This document shows positions 23,728-32,994 of a DNA stretch of 46,248 nucleotides, piece after piece (position 1 is the first letter of the stretch; every line of letters begins with the position of its first letter). The stretch comes from Bacteroidales bacterium (GTDB taxonomy: Bacteria; Bacteroidota; Bacteroidia; Bacteroidales; UBA932). The position numbers and the translations under genes were made by a program. The stretch is from NCBI GenBank assembly GCA_017415715.1, contig JAFQFD010000022.1:1-46248 (forward strand), in the 5' to 3' direction. Under the pieces are notes generated by a model, which worked only from the letters and a program-made list of their open reading frames with translations, was not told the DNA's origin and did no database searches.

Positions 23728-24970
23728 GATAGCATATATTACATTGGGGTGCAAGCTGAATTATGCTGAGACTTCCACTTACGAGAGAGAACTTTCGAAA
23801 GCGGGGTTTGAGGCTGTGCCATGGAGCAAGGGAGCAGATGTCTTCGTTGTGAACACATGCACTGTCACCGAGCATTCCGACAAGAAGAGCCGCAACATAA
23901 TAAGGAAACTGCATAGGCAGAATCCTCATGCAAAAATATTCGTGACAGGCTGTTCGGCACAGCTAAGACGAGAAGACTACGAAGCAATCGAAGGCGTCGC
24001 ACGCGTGTTCGGAGCCACAGAAAAGAGCCTGGTCGTACCATATATCATACAGAGCACGTCCGGGACTGACTGTTGCGGACACGACATCAGCATGTTCTTT
24101 CCTGCATATTCAAGCGGTGAAAGAACACGTTCATTCCTCAAGGTGCAGGACGGATGCGACTACAAATGTCACTACTGCACAGTGCCTTACGCACGTGGAG
24201 AAAGCAGGAACATTCCTATTGCAGACATAATCACGCAGGCGGAGGCTATTGCAGCAGAAGGAATCAAGGAGATCGTTCTTACCGGAGTGAACACAGGAGA
24301 CTTCGGAAAGTCCACAGGAGAGACATTCTTCGAGCTCATAAAGCAGCTCAATGATGTGGAAGGCATCGAGAGATATCGTATATCATCAATAGAGCCCAAC
24401 CTCCTGACCGAAGAGATGATTGACTGGATCGTGACCGGAACAAAGTTCCTCCCCCACTATCACATCCCTCTCCAGTCAGGATGCGATACCATCCTCAAGG
24501 AGATGGGACGCAGATACGACACAGCATCCTTTGCTCACAAGATACAGTATATCAGAGAAAAGACCGAAGTGCCGGGAGGTCCGAAGGTGTTCTTCGGTAT
24601 TGATGTCATTGTAGGATTCCCGGGAGAGACAGACGAGCTTTTCATGGAGACATATAGCTTCCTGAAGGACGTTGTGAAACCTGCATTCATACACATATTC
24701 CCTTACTCACGTCGTGCAGGCACTCCTGCAGCGGAAAGAAAGGATCAGGTGCAGGACAGCATCAAGACCAATAGAGTTCAAATGCTCGAAGAGCTGAGCG
24801 CCGCGCTGCATCAGGAGTTCATGGATGCCAACAAGGGAGTAGCAGAGAAAGTCCTCTTCGAAAGTACTGACAAGAACGGCATGATGGAAGGTTACACAGG
24901 CAATTACATAAGAGTATCAAGGCCATACGACCCCGAACTGATCGGCAAAATCGTAGACATAGTCATCTGA
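23717..24970 (+). CDS. mtaB: tRNA t6A37 methylthiotransferase
   Basis: MtaB is a radical-SAM enzyme with two Fe-S clusters that converts t6A37 to ms2t6A37 in tRNA. The N-terminal MTTase domain has the three cluster cysteines in TLGCKLNYAE (Cys12), VNTCTVTEHS and VTGCSAQ. The radical SAM domain carries CxxxCxxC as CDYKCHYC in FLKVQDGCDYKCHYCTVPYA, then SRNIPI. The C-terminal TRAM domain (KVLFESTDKNGMMEGYTGNY) binds tRNA. TLGCKLNYAET separates MtaB from MiaB and RimO. Length, 417 residues, is normal. tsaD, making its substrate, is in the same neighbourhood. Stop and the next start overlap as TGATG. Confidence 0.95.
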   Translation: MSIKIAYITLGCKLNYAETSTYERELSKAGFEAVPWSKGADVFVVNTCTVTEHSDKKSRNIIRKLHRQNPHAKIFVTGCSAQLRREDYEAIEGVARVFGATEKSLVVPYIIQSTSGTDCCGHDISMFFPAYSSGERTRSFLKVQDGCDYKCHYCTVPYARGESRNIPIADIITQAEAIAAEGIKEIVLTGVNTGDFGKSTGETFFELIKQLNDVEGIERYRISSIEPNLLTEEMIDWIVTGTKFLPHYHIPLQSGCDTILKEMGRRYDTASFAHKIQYIREKTEVPGGPKVFFGIDVIVGFPGETDELFMETYSFLKDVVKPAFIHIFPYSRRAGTPAAERKDQVQDSIKTNRVQMLEELSAALHQEFMDANKGVAEKVLFESTDKNGMMEGYTGNYIRVSRPYDPELIGKIVDIVI

Positions 24971-25824
24971 TGAGCAAGACAAAACTGACATTTCTTGGCA
25001 CCGGCACATCCCAGGGAGTGCCGATGATAGGCTGCGGATGCGAAGTATGCCGCAGCACGGACCCTCGTGACAAGAGGCTCAGGTCCAGCGTGCTCGTAGA
25101 GCATGAGGGTCTGATGATTCTGGTCGACGCCGGCCCGGACTTCCGACAGCAGATGCTGAGTGCCGGAGTGTCACACCTGGATGCCATACTCCTGACCCAC
25201 AACCATAAGGACCACACCGGAGGTCTGGACGACATCCGCGCCTTCAACTATCTGGAAAAGAAGGCCTCGGAAATCTATTGCGAGAAATATGTCGAGGATT
25301 CGCTCAGGATGGAATACGGATATGCATTTGCAGAGACGAAATATCCAGGTGCACCGGAATGGCATGTGCATAACATCGACAGCAATTCTTTCACCATAAG
25401 TGCAGGTGGGCCTTATGAGGTCCTGACATGGGAGCACGGGAAAGGATATATCCGGTCAATGGCCGGTGAGGATGAACCGGTGAGATCCGTGCAGATCGTC
25501 CCCATCAGGGGCATGCATTACAGACTGCCCGTCCTGGGCTTCCGTTTCGGAAACATAGCCTACTGTACCGACATGAACCATATTCCGGAATCAGAGTTCG
25601 AAAAGCTGCAGGGGCTCGACCATTTCGTAATAAACTGCGTGAAATACGGCAAGCATATCTCCCACTACTCTCTGGAGGAAGCTGTCGCAGTCGCACAGAA
25701 GGTCGGAGCCAAGCATTCATGGCTGACCCACCTGTCCCATCAGCTGCCTTGCCACTCGGAACTGGCCGCGGATCTTCCTGCCGGCATTCTTCCGGCATAT
25801 GACGGCCTGATCATCGAAGCATAG
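24970..25824 (+). CDS. PhnP-like MBL-fold metallohydrolase
   Basis: This cytoplasmic metallo-beta-lactamase-fold protein resembles PhnP, a phosphodiesterase on cyclic ribose phosphates. It begins LTFLGTGTSQGVPMIGCGCEVCR, where the Cys pair could bind a structural metal as in PhnP. The metal site is HNHKDH in ILLTHNHKDHTGGLDDI, with further ligands in RGMHYR, YCTDMNHI and the C-terminal WLTHLSHQLPCHSEL. At 284 residues it is near the usual 250-280. Overlap of one base with mtaB (TGATG) suggests coupling. There is no phosphonate operon here, so a phosphonate role is unlikely; substrate unknown. Confidence 0.85.
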   Translation: MSKTKLTFLGTGTSQGVPMIGCGCEVCRSTDPRDKRLRSSVLVEHEGLMILVDAGPDFRQQMLSAGVSHLDAILLTHNHKDHTGGLDDIRAFNYLEKKASEIYCEKYVEDSLRMEYGYAFAETKYPGAPEWHVHNIDSNSFTISAGGPYEVLTWEHGKGYIRSMAGEDEPVRSVQIVPIRGMHYRLPVLGFRFGNIAYCTDMNHIPESEFEKLQGLDHFVINCVKYGKHISHYSLEEAVAVAQKVGAKHSWLTHLSHQLPCHSELAADLPAGILPAYDGLIIEA

Positions 25825-25838
25825 GCTCAGTGGCGCTG

Positions 25839-25950
25839 ATGCATTCTTGCTTCTGTCCATGAAAACGGCACTTTTTGTGGACAAACCATGCATTTTTGTG
25901 CTTCTGTCCATGAAAACGGCCATTTCTATGGACAGCACATGCGTTTCCAT
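25839..25950 (+). repeat. tandem repeat, 2.2 units of about 50 bp with palindromes
   Basis: Units start at 25839, 25888 and 25939 with ATGCATT or ATGCGTT. Each full unit contains CTTCTGTCCATGAAAACGGC and then a matching arm: TGTCCA (25854-25859) with TGGACA (25878-25883), and CTGTCCAT (25903-25910) with ATGGACAG (25928-25935). There are too few units and no unique spacers, so this is not CRISPR. It lies between the MBL gene and blaI. Confidence 0.7.
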
Positions 25951-26028
25951 AGGAGTTTCAGTAGAAAAGACCAATCCTCGCAGAAAACCCCTCCCCAATC
26001 AGGGAACCGTTTCCAGATCTCACCTATA

Positions 26029-26066
26029 TCCGAAAAATTTTAGGAAGACTCCGAAAAGAATTAGGA
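26029..26066. promoter_or_regulatory. two candidate BlaI-type operators
   Basis: Two 17-bp imperfect palindromes, TCCGAAAAATTTTAGGA (26029-26045) and TCCGAAAAGAATTAGGA (26050-26066), start 21 bp apart, which is two helical turns. They lie directly upstream of the blaI promoter box. The arrangement suits a dimeric repressor such as the BlaI-family protein encoded just downstream; binding is inferred. Confidence 0.6.
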
Positions 26067-26083
26067 GTTATGATTTTTATTAC

Positions 26084-26091
26084 TATATTTG
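26084..26091 (+). promoter_or_regulatory. -7 box TATATTTG for the blaI operon
   Basis: It matches TAnnTTTG, 37 bp before the blaI ATG. The -33 region is occupied by the second operator-like palindrome. Confidence 0.6.
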
Positions 26092-26128
26092 CATTGTGAA
26101 GATTAATCCGACCTTAAAATAATCCGAA

Positions 26129-26488
26129 ATGAAACTCACTGTAAAAGAAGAAGAGATAATGACGATTTTCTGGGAACATGGCGAGATGTTCATAAGGGAT
26201 GTACTGAGTTTCATCCCGGAACCAAAGCCGAGCTATAACACGGTAGCGACACAGATCAAGTTCCTGGAAGACAAGGGGTTCCTGACCCGCAAACCGATTG
26301 CGAACACCTTCCTTTATGTTCCGGCGATCACTGAAAAGGAGTACAGCGGACAGACTATCGGAAATGTGGTCGCCCAGTACTACAACAACTCATACGCAAG
26401 TGTGGTCTCTCAGTTCGTAGAGGAAGAGAAGATGGATCTGGACGAACTGAAGGCTCTGATAGCGGAAATTGAAAACAGACGTAAATAG
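26129..26488 (+). CDS. BlaI/MecI-family transcriptional repressor
   Basis: The 119-residue winged-helix repressor begins MKLTVKEEEIMTIFWEHGEMF, the family's N-terminal helix. The recognition region is KPSYNTVATQIKFLEDKGFLTRK, with the characteristic NTV(A/T)T core. Residues about 70-119 form the dimer helix pair (SVVSQFVEEEKMDLDELKALIAEIE). BlaI repressors are inactivated when the partner M56 peptidase signals; that partner is the next gene, 8 bp downstream. Two candidate operators lie upstream, so the operon probably controls itself. No beta-lactamase gene is present, so the output is not antibiotic resistance as far as this window shows. Confidence 0.92.
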   Translation: MKLTVKEEEIMTIFWEHGEMFIRDVLSFIPEPKPSYNTVATQIKFLEDKGFLTRKPIANTFLYVPAITEKEYSGQTIGNVVAQYYNNSYASVVSQFVEEEKMDLDELKALIAEIENRRK

Positions 26489-26496
26489 ACTGCAAC

Positions 26497-28098
26497 ATGA
26501 ACGGCCTGATACTATATATAATAAAGAGTACACTGTACACAGCTGTATTCCAGTCTTTCTACCTGCTTGTGATGAGAAAGACGACATTCTTCCGTCTGAA
26601 CAGGGTGGTTTTCATCACAGGCACATTCCTGTGCATGTTCCTTCCTTTCATAAACATAGAAATGCCGGCTGAAACGATGACCGTCACTCCTATGGAAATG
26701 ATCGAAGCCGCAATCATATCAGACTCTCCGGCCGAGACTACTGCAGCCATCGAGCATGAGGTGCAGACCAACTGGACCGGTCTGGTGATGTTCAGCATCT
26801 TCCTTGTCGGAGCCGTCATATCTCTTTGCGTCACCACCATATCATATATAAGGATGAGCAGAATGATCAGGTCGGTGAGACCGGTCGAAGTGAACGGCAC
26901 CGAGGTCAGGATCGTTGACGCCGAAATCCCGTCATTCAGCTGGGGACGCCATATCGTGATAGGAAGAAAGGATATGGAAGAAAATCCGTCAATAATGACA
27001 CATGAACAGATGCACGTAAGGTGCAGACATTCGTTCGACCTTATGGCATACACGATAGTGACTACCCTACAGTGGTTCAATCCACTTGTATGGATATCAC
27101 GCACCGAGCTCAAGATGCTGCATGAATATGAAGCAGACGAGCATACAATCAAAAAAGGCATCGATGCAACCCAATATCAACTGCTTCTGGTGAAGAAAGC
27201 TGTGGGAGCGAAACGCTTCCAGTTGGCCAACGGCTTCAATCACTCGAAACTTAAAAACCGAATCACTATGATGCACAGGAACAAAACGAACAAATGGATG
27301 AGACTGGCATATTTACTTTGTATTCCGGTCCTCATCGGAGCGATGTGCTGCTGCGGACAGAACACCGAGAATGAGAGGATCGCAGAAGAGGCACAGACAC
27401 TGGTACAGCCAATCTCTGACGTACAGCCAGAGATCACTGAGGCAATTTCATTCCATCTTGCGGATGTAAGACCGACATTTCAGGGAGGCGATGAAAACAA
27501 CTTCTCGAAATGGGTCAACAGCAATCTGACATACCCTGCAGAAGCAGAGGAAAAGGGAGTCCAGGGCAGGGTAACTCTTTCGTTTACAGTCACATCGACT
27601 GGAAAGGTATGTGATGTAAAAGTGATCAGAGGAGTCGATCCGCTTCTTGACAACGAGGCTGTAAGAGTGGTTGAAATGTCACCTGACTGGACTCCGGGCA
27701 TGAAGGACGGCAAGCCTGTAGCTGTAACATATGTATTCCCTGTGATATTCCTGCAAAGGGACACAGACAAAAAGACCGAAGCCGTACCATTCCAGTTTGC
27801 GGATACAAAGCCGGGATTCAACGGCGGTGATGCCAATGAATTCAACAAATGGGTCGCACAACAGGTGGTCTATCCTGAAAACTGCAAGAAGGAAGGAATC
27901 GCAGGAAGAGTGACACTCTCATTCATTGTAAACGAAACCGGCAAGGTTTCCGACGTGAAGGTTCTCAGAGGAGTTCATGAAGATCTGGACAAGGAAGCGG
28001 TGAGAGTCGTAAGCTCATCTCCTGACTGGACTCCGGGACAGAAGGACGGAAAGGCAGTACCTGTAAAATACACATTCCCTGTAATATTCAGCCTCTGA
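26497..28098 (+). CDS. BlaR1-like M56 metallopeptidase fused to two TonB C-terminal domains
   Basis: This membrane zinc peptidase senses a signal and is expected to relieve repression by BlaI. Transmembrane helices are seen near 1-25, 30-55, 85-110 and about 265-285 (LAYLLCIPVLIGAMCC). The catalytic motif is HEQMH in IMTHEQMHVRCRH, with EYEADEHTI as the third ligand. Instead of a penicillin-binding sensor, the periplasmic part has two related TonB C-terminal domains (about 325-420 and 440-533): each has FNKWV/FSKWV, GVQGRVTLSFTV or GIAGRVTLSFIV, GKV(C/S)DVKV(I/L)RGV and SPDWTPG. TonB C-domains usually bind outer-membrane receptors, so the sensor may read the state of such proteins; this is inference. 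It overlaps the TPR gene by one base. Confidence 0.9.
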   Translation: MNGLILYIIKSTLYTAVFQSFYLLVMRKTTFFRLNRVVFITGTFLCMFLPFINIEMPAETMTVTPMEMIEAAIISDSPAETTAAIEHEVQTNWTGLVMFSIFLVGAVISLCVTTISYIRMSRMIRSVRPVEVNGTEVRIVDAEIPSFSWGRHIVIGRKDMEENPSIMTHEQMHVRCRHSFDLMAYTIVTTLQWFNPLVWISRTELKMLHEYEADEHTIKKGIDATQYQLLLVKKAVGAKRFQLANGFNHSKLKNRITMMHRNKTNKWMRLAYLLCIPVLIGAMCCCGQNTENERIAEEAQTLVQPISDVQPEITEAISFHLADVRPTFQGGDENNFSKWVNSNLTYPAEAEEKGVQGRVTLSFTVTSTGKVCDVKVIRGVDPLLDNEAVRVVEMSPDWTPGMKDGKPVAVTYVFPVIFLQRDTDKKTEAVPFQFADTKPGFNGGDANEFNKWVAQQVVYPENCKKEGIAGRVTLSFIVNETGKVSDVKVLRGVHEDLDKEAVRVVSSSPDWTPGQKDGKAVPVKYTFPVIFSL

Positions 28099-29291
28099 TG
28101 AAGACTCATATCCTCATAGCCGCAGCCTGCCTCCTCAGCTGCATCATCGGATACGGCCAGACAGACAGCACGGGCATAAGGACGAGGCAGTCTGTCGAGA
28201 ACGCCAGACAGCTCAGAAGACTATATAAGACGGACGAGGCTATCGACACCCTTATGGCAGCACTTCAGCACAACACCTCGGACATCGAGGTGTTGACTGA
28301 GCTGGCCGAATGTCACACTTCCGCCGGCAATACAGAAGAAGCAGCGGCATGGTGGACGATGCTTTCGGTCATGGATCCGGAAAACCTTCATTACCAGATA
28401 GCCCTCGCACAGCTTATGTACCGCGAAAAGGCTTACGAGGAATGCGTGGAGACATGCAGGAGGATCATTGCGAGAGACACCATCCCCAACATCCTCGCAA
28501 TGACGGCAGACGCATACAGATTTGCCGGCAAGGCAGACTCGGCATTGGTATATTACAACAGGTTTCTGAAGATCAAGCCGTTTCACGCAAGGACCATCAG
28601 CAAGAAAGCCGACATTCTGCTGGCTGCAAAAAAGTATGCGGAGGTATTGGAAATGACCAGCGCATTCCTTGAAGTCGAGCCGGACAACATGACTGTGCTG
28701 CCGATACACGGCCTGACTCTTCATCTCGGCAAGAAATACAGACAATCCCTGGAGACATTCGAAAAGCTCCATCACCTCGGAGACAGCACATACAGCACTC
28801 ACTACTATCTCGGTCTGAACCACTACATGATGGACAATATTCTCCAGGCCGAGAGGGAATTCGAAAAAGCATATCAGATAGACTCGTCAGACGTAAGGCT
28901 GGTATATCAGCTTGCCGACACCAAGAGCAGGAGGTACTATGGTACTGACCCCGAGGTGGAATATCTGTATGAAAGGGCCTTGCAAATGCTTGAGCCTGAC
29001 CCCATGATGATGCACAACATCTATGGAAGCCGAGCAATGTCATTCCATAGGGCGGAAGATTTCCGAACAGCGATCAGATATTACGAACAAAGCTATAGAT
29101 ACAACAGCAAGAACATATCCGCACTTTCATCGATCGGATACTGCTATGAACGCCTGAAAGAGTATGACAAGGCGCTTGAATATTACGGACGCTACCTCAT
29201 ACTGGGCAAGCCGGGAAGCAAGGGCTATCAGTTCGTGGAAGAAAGCATAGCCTTCATCAGGCAGGAAAAGTTCATGGAAGAGACAGAATGA
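28098..29291 (+). CDS. secreted TPR-repeat protein
   Basis: The protein has 397 residues. MKTHILIAAACLLSCIIGYGQTD is a signal peptide; the Cys at 15 could also be a lipobox (LLSC), though the following sequence is less typical. TPR units fill residues about 35-395, for example DTLMAALQHNTSDIEVLTEL, ALVYYNRFLKIKPFHARTIS, AEREFEKAYQIDSSDVRLVY and ALEYYGRYLILGKPGSKGYQ. TPR proteins are scaffolds. It is translationally coupled (TGATG) to the M56 gene, so it probably acts in the same periplasmic sensing system. It ends directly against the convergent recQ gene with no gap. Confidence 0.85.
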   Translation: MKTHILIAAACLLSCIIGYGQTDSTGIRTRQSVENARQLRRLYKTDEAIDTLMAALQHNTSDIEVLTELAECHTSAGNTEEAAAWWTMLSVMDPENLHYQIALAQLMYREKAYEECVETCRRIIARDTIPNILAMTADAYRFAGKADSALVYYNRFLKIKPFHARTISKKADILLAAKKYAEVLEMTSAFLEVEPDNMTVLPIHGLTLHLGKKYRQSLETFEKLHHLGDSTYSTHYYLGLNHYMMDNILQAEREFEKAYQIDSSDVRLVYQLADTKSRRYYGTDPEVEYLYERALQMLEPDPMMMHNIYGSRAMSFHRAEDFRTAIRYYEQSYRYNSKNISALSSIGYCYERLKEYDKALEYYGRYLILGKPGSKGYQFVEESIAFIRQEKFMEETE

Positions 29292-31169
29292 TCAGGCAAT
29301 CTGAGGTGGAGGCACTGTGCCCTCGTCAATCAGACGACGCAATACAGGAATAAGCTCCATCGGAATATCTTCCAACACATATACTCCTGACTTCTCATGA
29401 TTTATGAAAGTGGAAAGCCGAGCTGCCGCCTCAACAGGGCCGGCAGCTTTGCTTTTGGCTGCGCGGCAGATGTCGCATGTGCCGCAGTCTTCGCTTTCAG
29501 ACTGGCCGAAGTACTCCAGCAAGTATGCGCTTCGACATGTATCTTCCTCTGATATGTAATCAATCATCTTCTGGATCCTTCCCACACATGAATCCTTGAG
29601 CATCTCATATCGCTTCGGATCAAGATTGACATTCTTAGGACGCAGACGATCGTGGTGCAGGAATATCACTGTAGCATGGTCTGCCGGCACATATCTTATC
29701 GTATGCTCAAGAGACATCTTATATAGAAGTTGACGGAGCATAGGGACCGGCACGCCGACCTGCGAGGCCACATAGTCCTCGTCGATCGGAACGGGATATG
29801 AGAACACACCTGTGTATTTCCTCATCAGGATTTCAAGAAGCTGAGGCATCCTGCGGTCAGGGAACTCAATGTCATACAGATCATTACGGTCCACTGCAAT
29901 CTGTATCTTCGTTGATATGTCGACATCTTCAGACATGGTCCAATGCCCTGTCCTGTCGATATACATGATTGCATAATAAGCGGAAGAACGCTGGAGCTTG
30001 AAGTGACGACAGAATTCGTCAAGATCGAACTTCAGCTGCCTGCCGATCCCGGAATCATACGGGATGTCATAGAATATATGGACCTTGTGATATATGTCTT
30101 CAACATATTCAAGTGACGGGAACGAAACGGTCGCCAGCTGGCGCAGACGCTTTGTGTCGGAGCTGTTCCACAGCATCGCCGCAAAGCTGCGCTTCCCGTC
30201 TCGGCCTCCCCTTCCCGCCTCCTGGAAATAGGCTTCCGGACTGTCCGGCACGTCGAAATGAACGACAAATCGCACATCAGGCTTGTCGATACCCATACCG
30301 AACGCATTCGTGCAGACCATCACTCGTATGCGGTCTTCCTTCCATGCTGCCTGCCTGTCAGAGCGCGAAAGCGCGCCAAGGCCGGCATGGTAGAAAGAAG
30401 CCGATACGCCGTTTGACGACAGGAAAGCAGCAAGCTCTTCTGTCTTCTTCCGGCTGCGCACATAGACTATTCCAGTACCTTGGACTGAATTGCAGATATT
30501 CAGCAGCTGTCCCAGCTTGTCCTCGGTCCTGCGGACTATGTAAGAGAGATTAGGACGTTCGAAACCGCTCTTTATGAGACATCCGTCCTTGAAGCGAAGA
30601 CGCTCCATTATGTCCTCTGCGACCTTAGGGGTCGCAGTTGCCGTAAGAGCTATGACAGGGGCATCCACGATGTCCCTTAAATTGCCTATCTGCAGGTAGT
30701 CAGGTCTGAAGTCATATCCCCATTGAGAGATGCAATGCGCTTCGTCCACAACGATATAACTGACATTCATCTCCTGCACATAGCTCTGGAAAAGTCTCGT
30801 CCCCAGACGCTCAGGCGACACATACAGAAACTTGAAATCACCATAAAGGGCATTGTTGAGTGCCGTATCCACTTCCCTGCGTCCCATGCCAGCATTGATG
30901 CACAGGGCCCTTATGCCCCTGTCCGTAAGATTCTGCACCTGATCCTTCATCAGAGCAATCAGAGGTGTCACCACTATGGCTATGCCGTGACGGATCATTG
31001 CCGGGACCTGGAAACACACGGATTTTCCGCCTCCGGTGGGCAAAATGGCAAGCACGTCCCTCCCTTCCAACGCAGTCCGGACGATGTCCTCCTGCTTTGG
31101 CCGGAAGGAGTCGTAACCCCAGTATTCCTTCAGGACTTCAAGGGCCCTGTCGTTGCCTTTTCCGCTCAT
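29292..31169 (-). CDS. recQ: RecQ-family ATP-dependent DNA helicase
   Basis: RecQ unwinds DNA 3'-5' in recombination repair. Motifs: FRPKQEDIV motif 0 near 20, Walker A ILPTGGGKSVCF near 40-50, DEAHCISQWGYDFRPDY (motif II with the aromatic-rich loop) near 137, ALTATATP motif III, YVRSRKKTEELA motif IV, FGMGIDKPDVRFVVH motif V and QEAGRGGRDGKR motif VI. The RQC part has the four zinc cysteines in CRSAYLLEYFGQ and CGTCDIC. At 625 residues a full HRDC domain is not evident; the C-terminal 40 residues are short. Bacteroidales often carry several RecQ copies, so this may not be the main one. It is convergent with the TPR gene. Confidence 0.93.
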   Translation of the reverse strand: MSGKGNDRALEVLKEYWGYDSFRPKQEDIVRTALEGRDVLAILPTGGGKSVCFQVPAMIRHGIAIVVTPLIALMKDQVQNLTDRGIRALCINAGMGRREVDTALNNALYGDFKFLYVSPERLGTRLFQSYVQEMNVSYIVVDEAHCISQWGYDFRPDYLQIGNLRDIVDAPVIALTATATPKVAEDIMERLRFKDGCLIKSGFERPNLSYIVRRTEDKLGQLLNICNSVQGTGIVYVRSRKKTEELAAFLSSNGVSASFYHAGLGALSRSDRQAAWKEDRIRVMVCTNAFGMGIDKPDVRFVVHFDVPDSPEAYFQEAGRGGRDGKRSFAAMLWNSSDTKRLRQLATVSFPSLEYVEDIYHKVHIFYDIPYDSGIGRQLKFDLDEFCRHFKLQRSSAYYAIMYIDRTGHWTMSEDVDISTKIQIAVDRNDLYDIEFPDRRMPQLLEILMRKYTGVFSYPVPIDEDYVASQVGVPVPMLRQLLYKMSLEHTIRYVPADHATVIFLHHDRLRPKNVNLDPKRYEMLKDSCVGRIQKMIDYISEEDTCRSAYLLEYFGQSESEDCGTCDICRAAKSKAAGPVEAAARLSTFINHEKSGVYVLEDIPMELIPVLRRLIDEGTVPPPQIA

Positions 31170-31247
31170 TTCCTGTCCTTTTTGTCTTTCTCAAAAGAGA
31201 AGGCATGTATTGTGCAACAAATGTAATGATTTTATCAACGACACTGC

Positions 31248-31277
31248 TTGTCAAATGATAAAAAAAGTTTAATTTTG
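31248..31277 (+). promoter_or_regulatory. pckA promoter
   Basis: TTG at 31248-31250, 19 bp spacer, TAATTTTG at 31270-31277: a full consensus. The leader of about 40 nt is A/T rich. Confidence 0.8.
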
Positions 31278-31325
31278 CACGGATATAAACGAATTAGTTA
31301 AACCTTAAATATTTTTACAAAAATT

Positions 31326-32933
31326 ATGAGCACAATTGATTTGACCAAGTACGGTATTACCGACGTGAAGGAGATCCTTCACAACCCGTCTTATGAGGTT
31401 CTCTTCGCTGAGGAGACCGATCCAAGCCTCGAGGGATACGAGAAAGGCCAGCTTACAGAGCTTGATACCATCAACGTAATGACAGGTATCTACACAGGAC
31501 GTTCTCCTAAGGATAAGTTCTTCGTAATGAACGAGGCCAGCAAGGACACTGTATGGTGGACATCAGAGGAGTACAAGAACGACAACAAGCCTTGCTCTGA
31601 AGAAGCATGGGCTGACCTCCGCGCAAAGGCCATCAAGCAGCTCAACACAGCAAAGAAGCTCTATGTTGTAGACACATTCTGCGGTACCAACGAGGCTACA
31701 CGTCTTAAGGTACGTTTCATCATGGAGGTTGCATGGCAGGCACACTTCGTTACAAACATGTTCATCCGCCCTACAGCTGAGGAACTTGCAAACTACGGCG
31801 AGCCTGACTTCGTGTCTTTCAACGCAGCAAAGGCAAAGGTTGACAACTACAAGGAGCTCGGCCTCAACTCAGAGACTGCAACAGTATTCAACCTCAAGAG
31901 CAGCGAGCAGGTCATCCTCAACACTTGGTATGGCGGTGAGATGAAGAAGGGTATCTTCTCACTCATGAACTACTACAACCCGCTCAGGGGCATCGCTTCA
32001 ATGCACTGCTCTGCAAACACCAACATGGAGGGTACAAGCACAGCTATCTTCTTCGGTCTTTCAGGTACAGGTAAGACCACCCTTTCAACTGACCCTAAGC
32101 GTCTCCTCATCGGTGACGACGAGCACGGTTGGGATGACGAGGGCGTATTCAACTATGAGGGTGGATGCTACGCCAAGGTCATCAACCTCGACCCTGTTTC
32201 TGAGCCAGACATCTACAAGGCTATCCGCCGCAACGCTCTCCTCGAGAACGTAACCGTAGACGCAAACGGCAAGATCGACTTCGCTGACAAGAGCGTGACT
32301 GAGAACACTCGCGTTTCTTACCCTATCAACCACATCGACAACATCGCTGTTCCTTCAAAGGGTCCTCACGCACAGCAGGTAATCTTCCTTTCAGCTGACG
32401 CATTCGGAGTTCTCCCTCCAGTATCTATCCTCACTCCAGAGCAGACTCAGTACTACTTCCTTTCAGGATTTACTGCAAAGCTTGCTGGTACAGAGCGCGG
32501 CATCACTGAGCCAACTCCTACATTCTCAGCTTGCTTCGGCGCAGCATTCCTTTCACTCCACCCAACCAAGTATGGCGAGGAGCTCGTAAAGAGAATGGAG
32601 AAGGTTGGTGCTAAGGCATACCTCGTGAACACAGGATGGAACGGTACAGGAAAGCGTATCTCTATCAAGGATACAAGAGGAATCATCGACGCGATCCTCG
32701 ACGGTTCTATCGACAAGGCTCCTACAAAGCAGATCCCTTACTTCAACTTCACAGTTCCTACAGAACTCCCTGGTGTTGATCCAGCTATCCTCGACCCACG
32801 CGACACTTACGCTTGCGCATGCGAGTGGGAGGAGAAGGCAAAGGATCTCGCAGCTCGTTTCATCAAGAACTTCAACAAGTTCACTGGAAACGACCTCGGC
32901 AAGGCTCTCGTAGCAGCTGGTCCAAAGCTCTAA
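31326..32933 (+). CDS. pckA: ATP-dependent phosphoenolpyruvate carboxykinase
   Basis: PckA interconverts oxaloacetate and PEP with ATP/ADP. In fermenting Bacteroidales it runs toward oxaloacetate, fixing CO2 for succinate formation and gaining ATP. The 535-residue protein has the kinase P-loop [11 protein letters not shown] near 245-255, the metal site [20 protein letters not shown], and [12 protein letters not shown] and [12 protein letters not shown] loops typical of the ATP-type family. Codon use is more biased than in neighbouring genes (repeated CTC, AAG, GAG, TTC), a sign of high expression, which fits the consensus promoter and strong terminator around it. It is a single-gene unit. Confidence 0.97.
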   Translation: MSTIDLTKYGITDVKEILHNPSYEVLFAEETDPSLEGYEKGQLTELDTINVMTGIYTGRSPKDKFFVMNEASKDTVWWTSEEYKNDNKPCSEEAWADLRAKAIKQLNTAKKLYVVDTFCGTNEATRLKVRFIMEVAWQAHFVTNMFIRPTAEELANYGEPDFVSFNAAKAKVDNYKELGLNSETATVFNLKSSEQVILNTWYGGEMKKGIFSLMNYYNPLRGIASMHCSANTNMEGTSTAIFFGLSGTGKTTLSTDPKRLLIGDDEHGWDDEGVFNYEGGCYAKVINLDPVSEPDIYKAIRRNALLENVTVDANGKIDFADKSVTENTRVSYPINHIDNIAVPSKGPHAQQVIFLSADAFGVLPPVSILTPEQTQYYFLSGFTAKLAGTERGITEPTPTFSACFGAAFLSLHPTKYGEELVKRMEKVGAKAYLVNTGWNGTGKRISIKDTRGIIDAILDGSIDKAPTKQIPYFNFTVPTELPGVDPAILDPRDTYACACEWEEKAKDLAARFIKNFNKFTGNDLGKALVAAGPKL

Positions 32934-32955
32934 TCGAAAGATAAAGCTCAAGATA

Positions 32956-32990
32956 AAAGCAGTCACTTCAACAGTGACTGCTTTTTTATT
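32956..32990 (+). terminator. pckA terminator
   Basis: GCAGTCACT (32959-32967) pairs with AGTGACTGC (32973-32981), loop TCAAC, then TTTTTT. Flanking A and T runs extend the stem, so it may serve the convergent gene too. Confidence 0.92.
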
Positions 32991-32994
32991 TAAA

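Noticed and set aside
25839-25950. possible CRISPR array
   Set aside because: Only about two units, no unique spacers, units themselves palindromic, and no cas genes.
26129-28098. beta-lactam resistance module
   Set aside because: No beta-lactamase or penicillin-binding sensor domain is present; the sensor is replaced by TonB domains.
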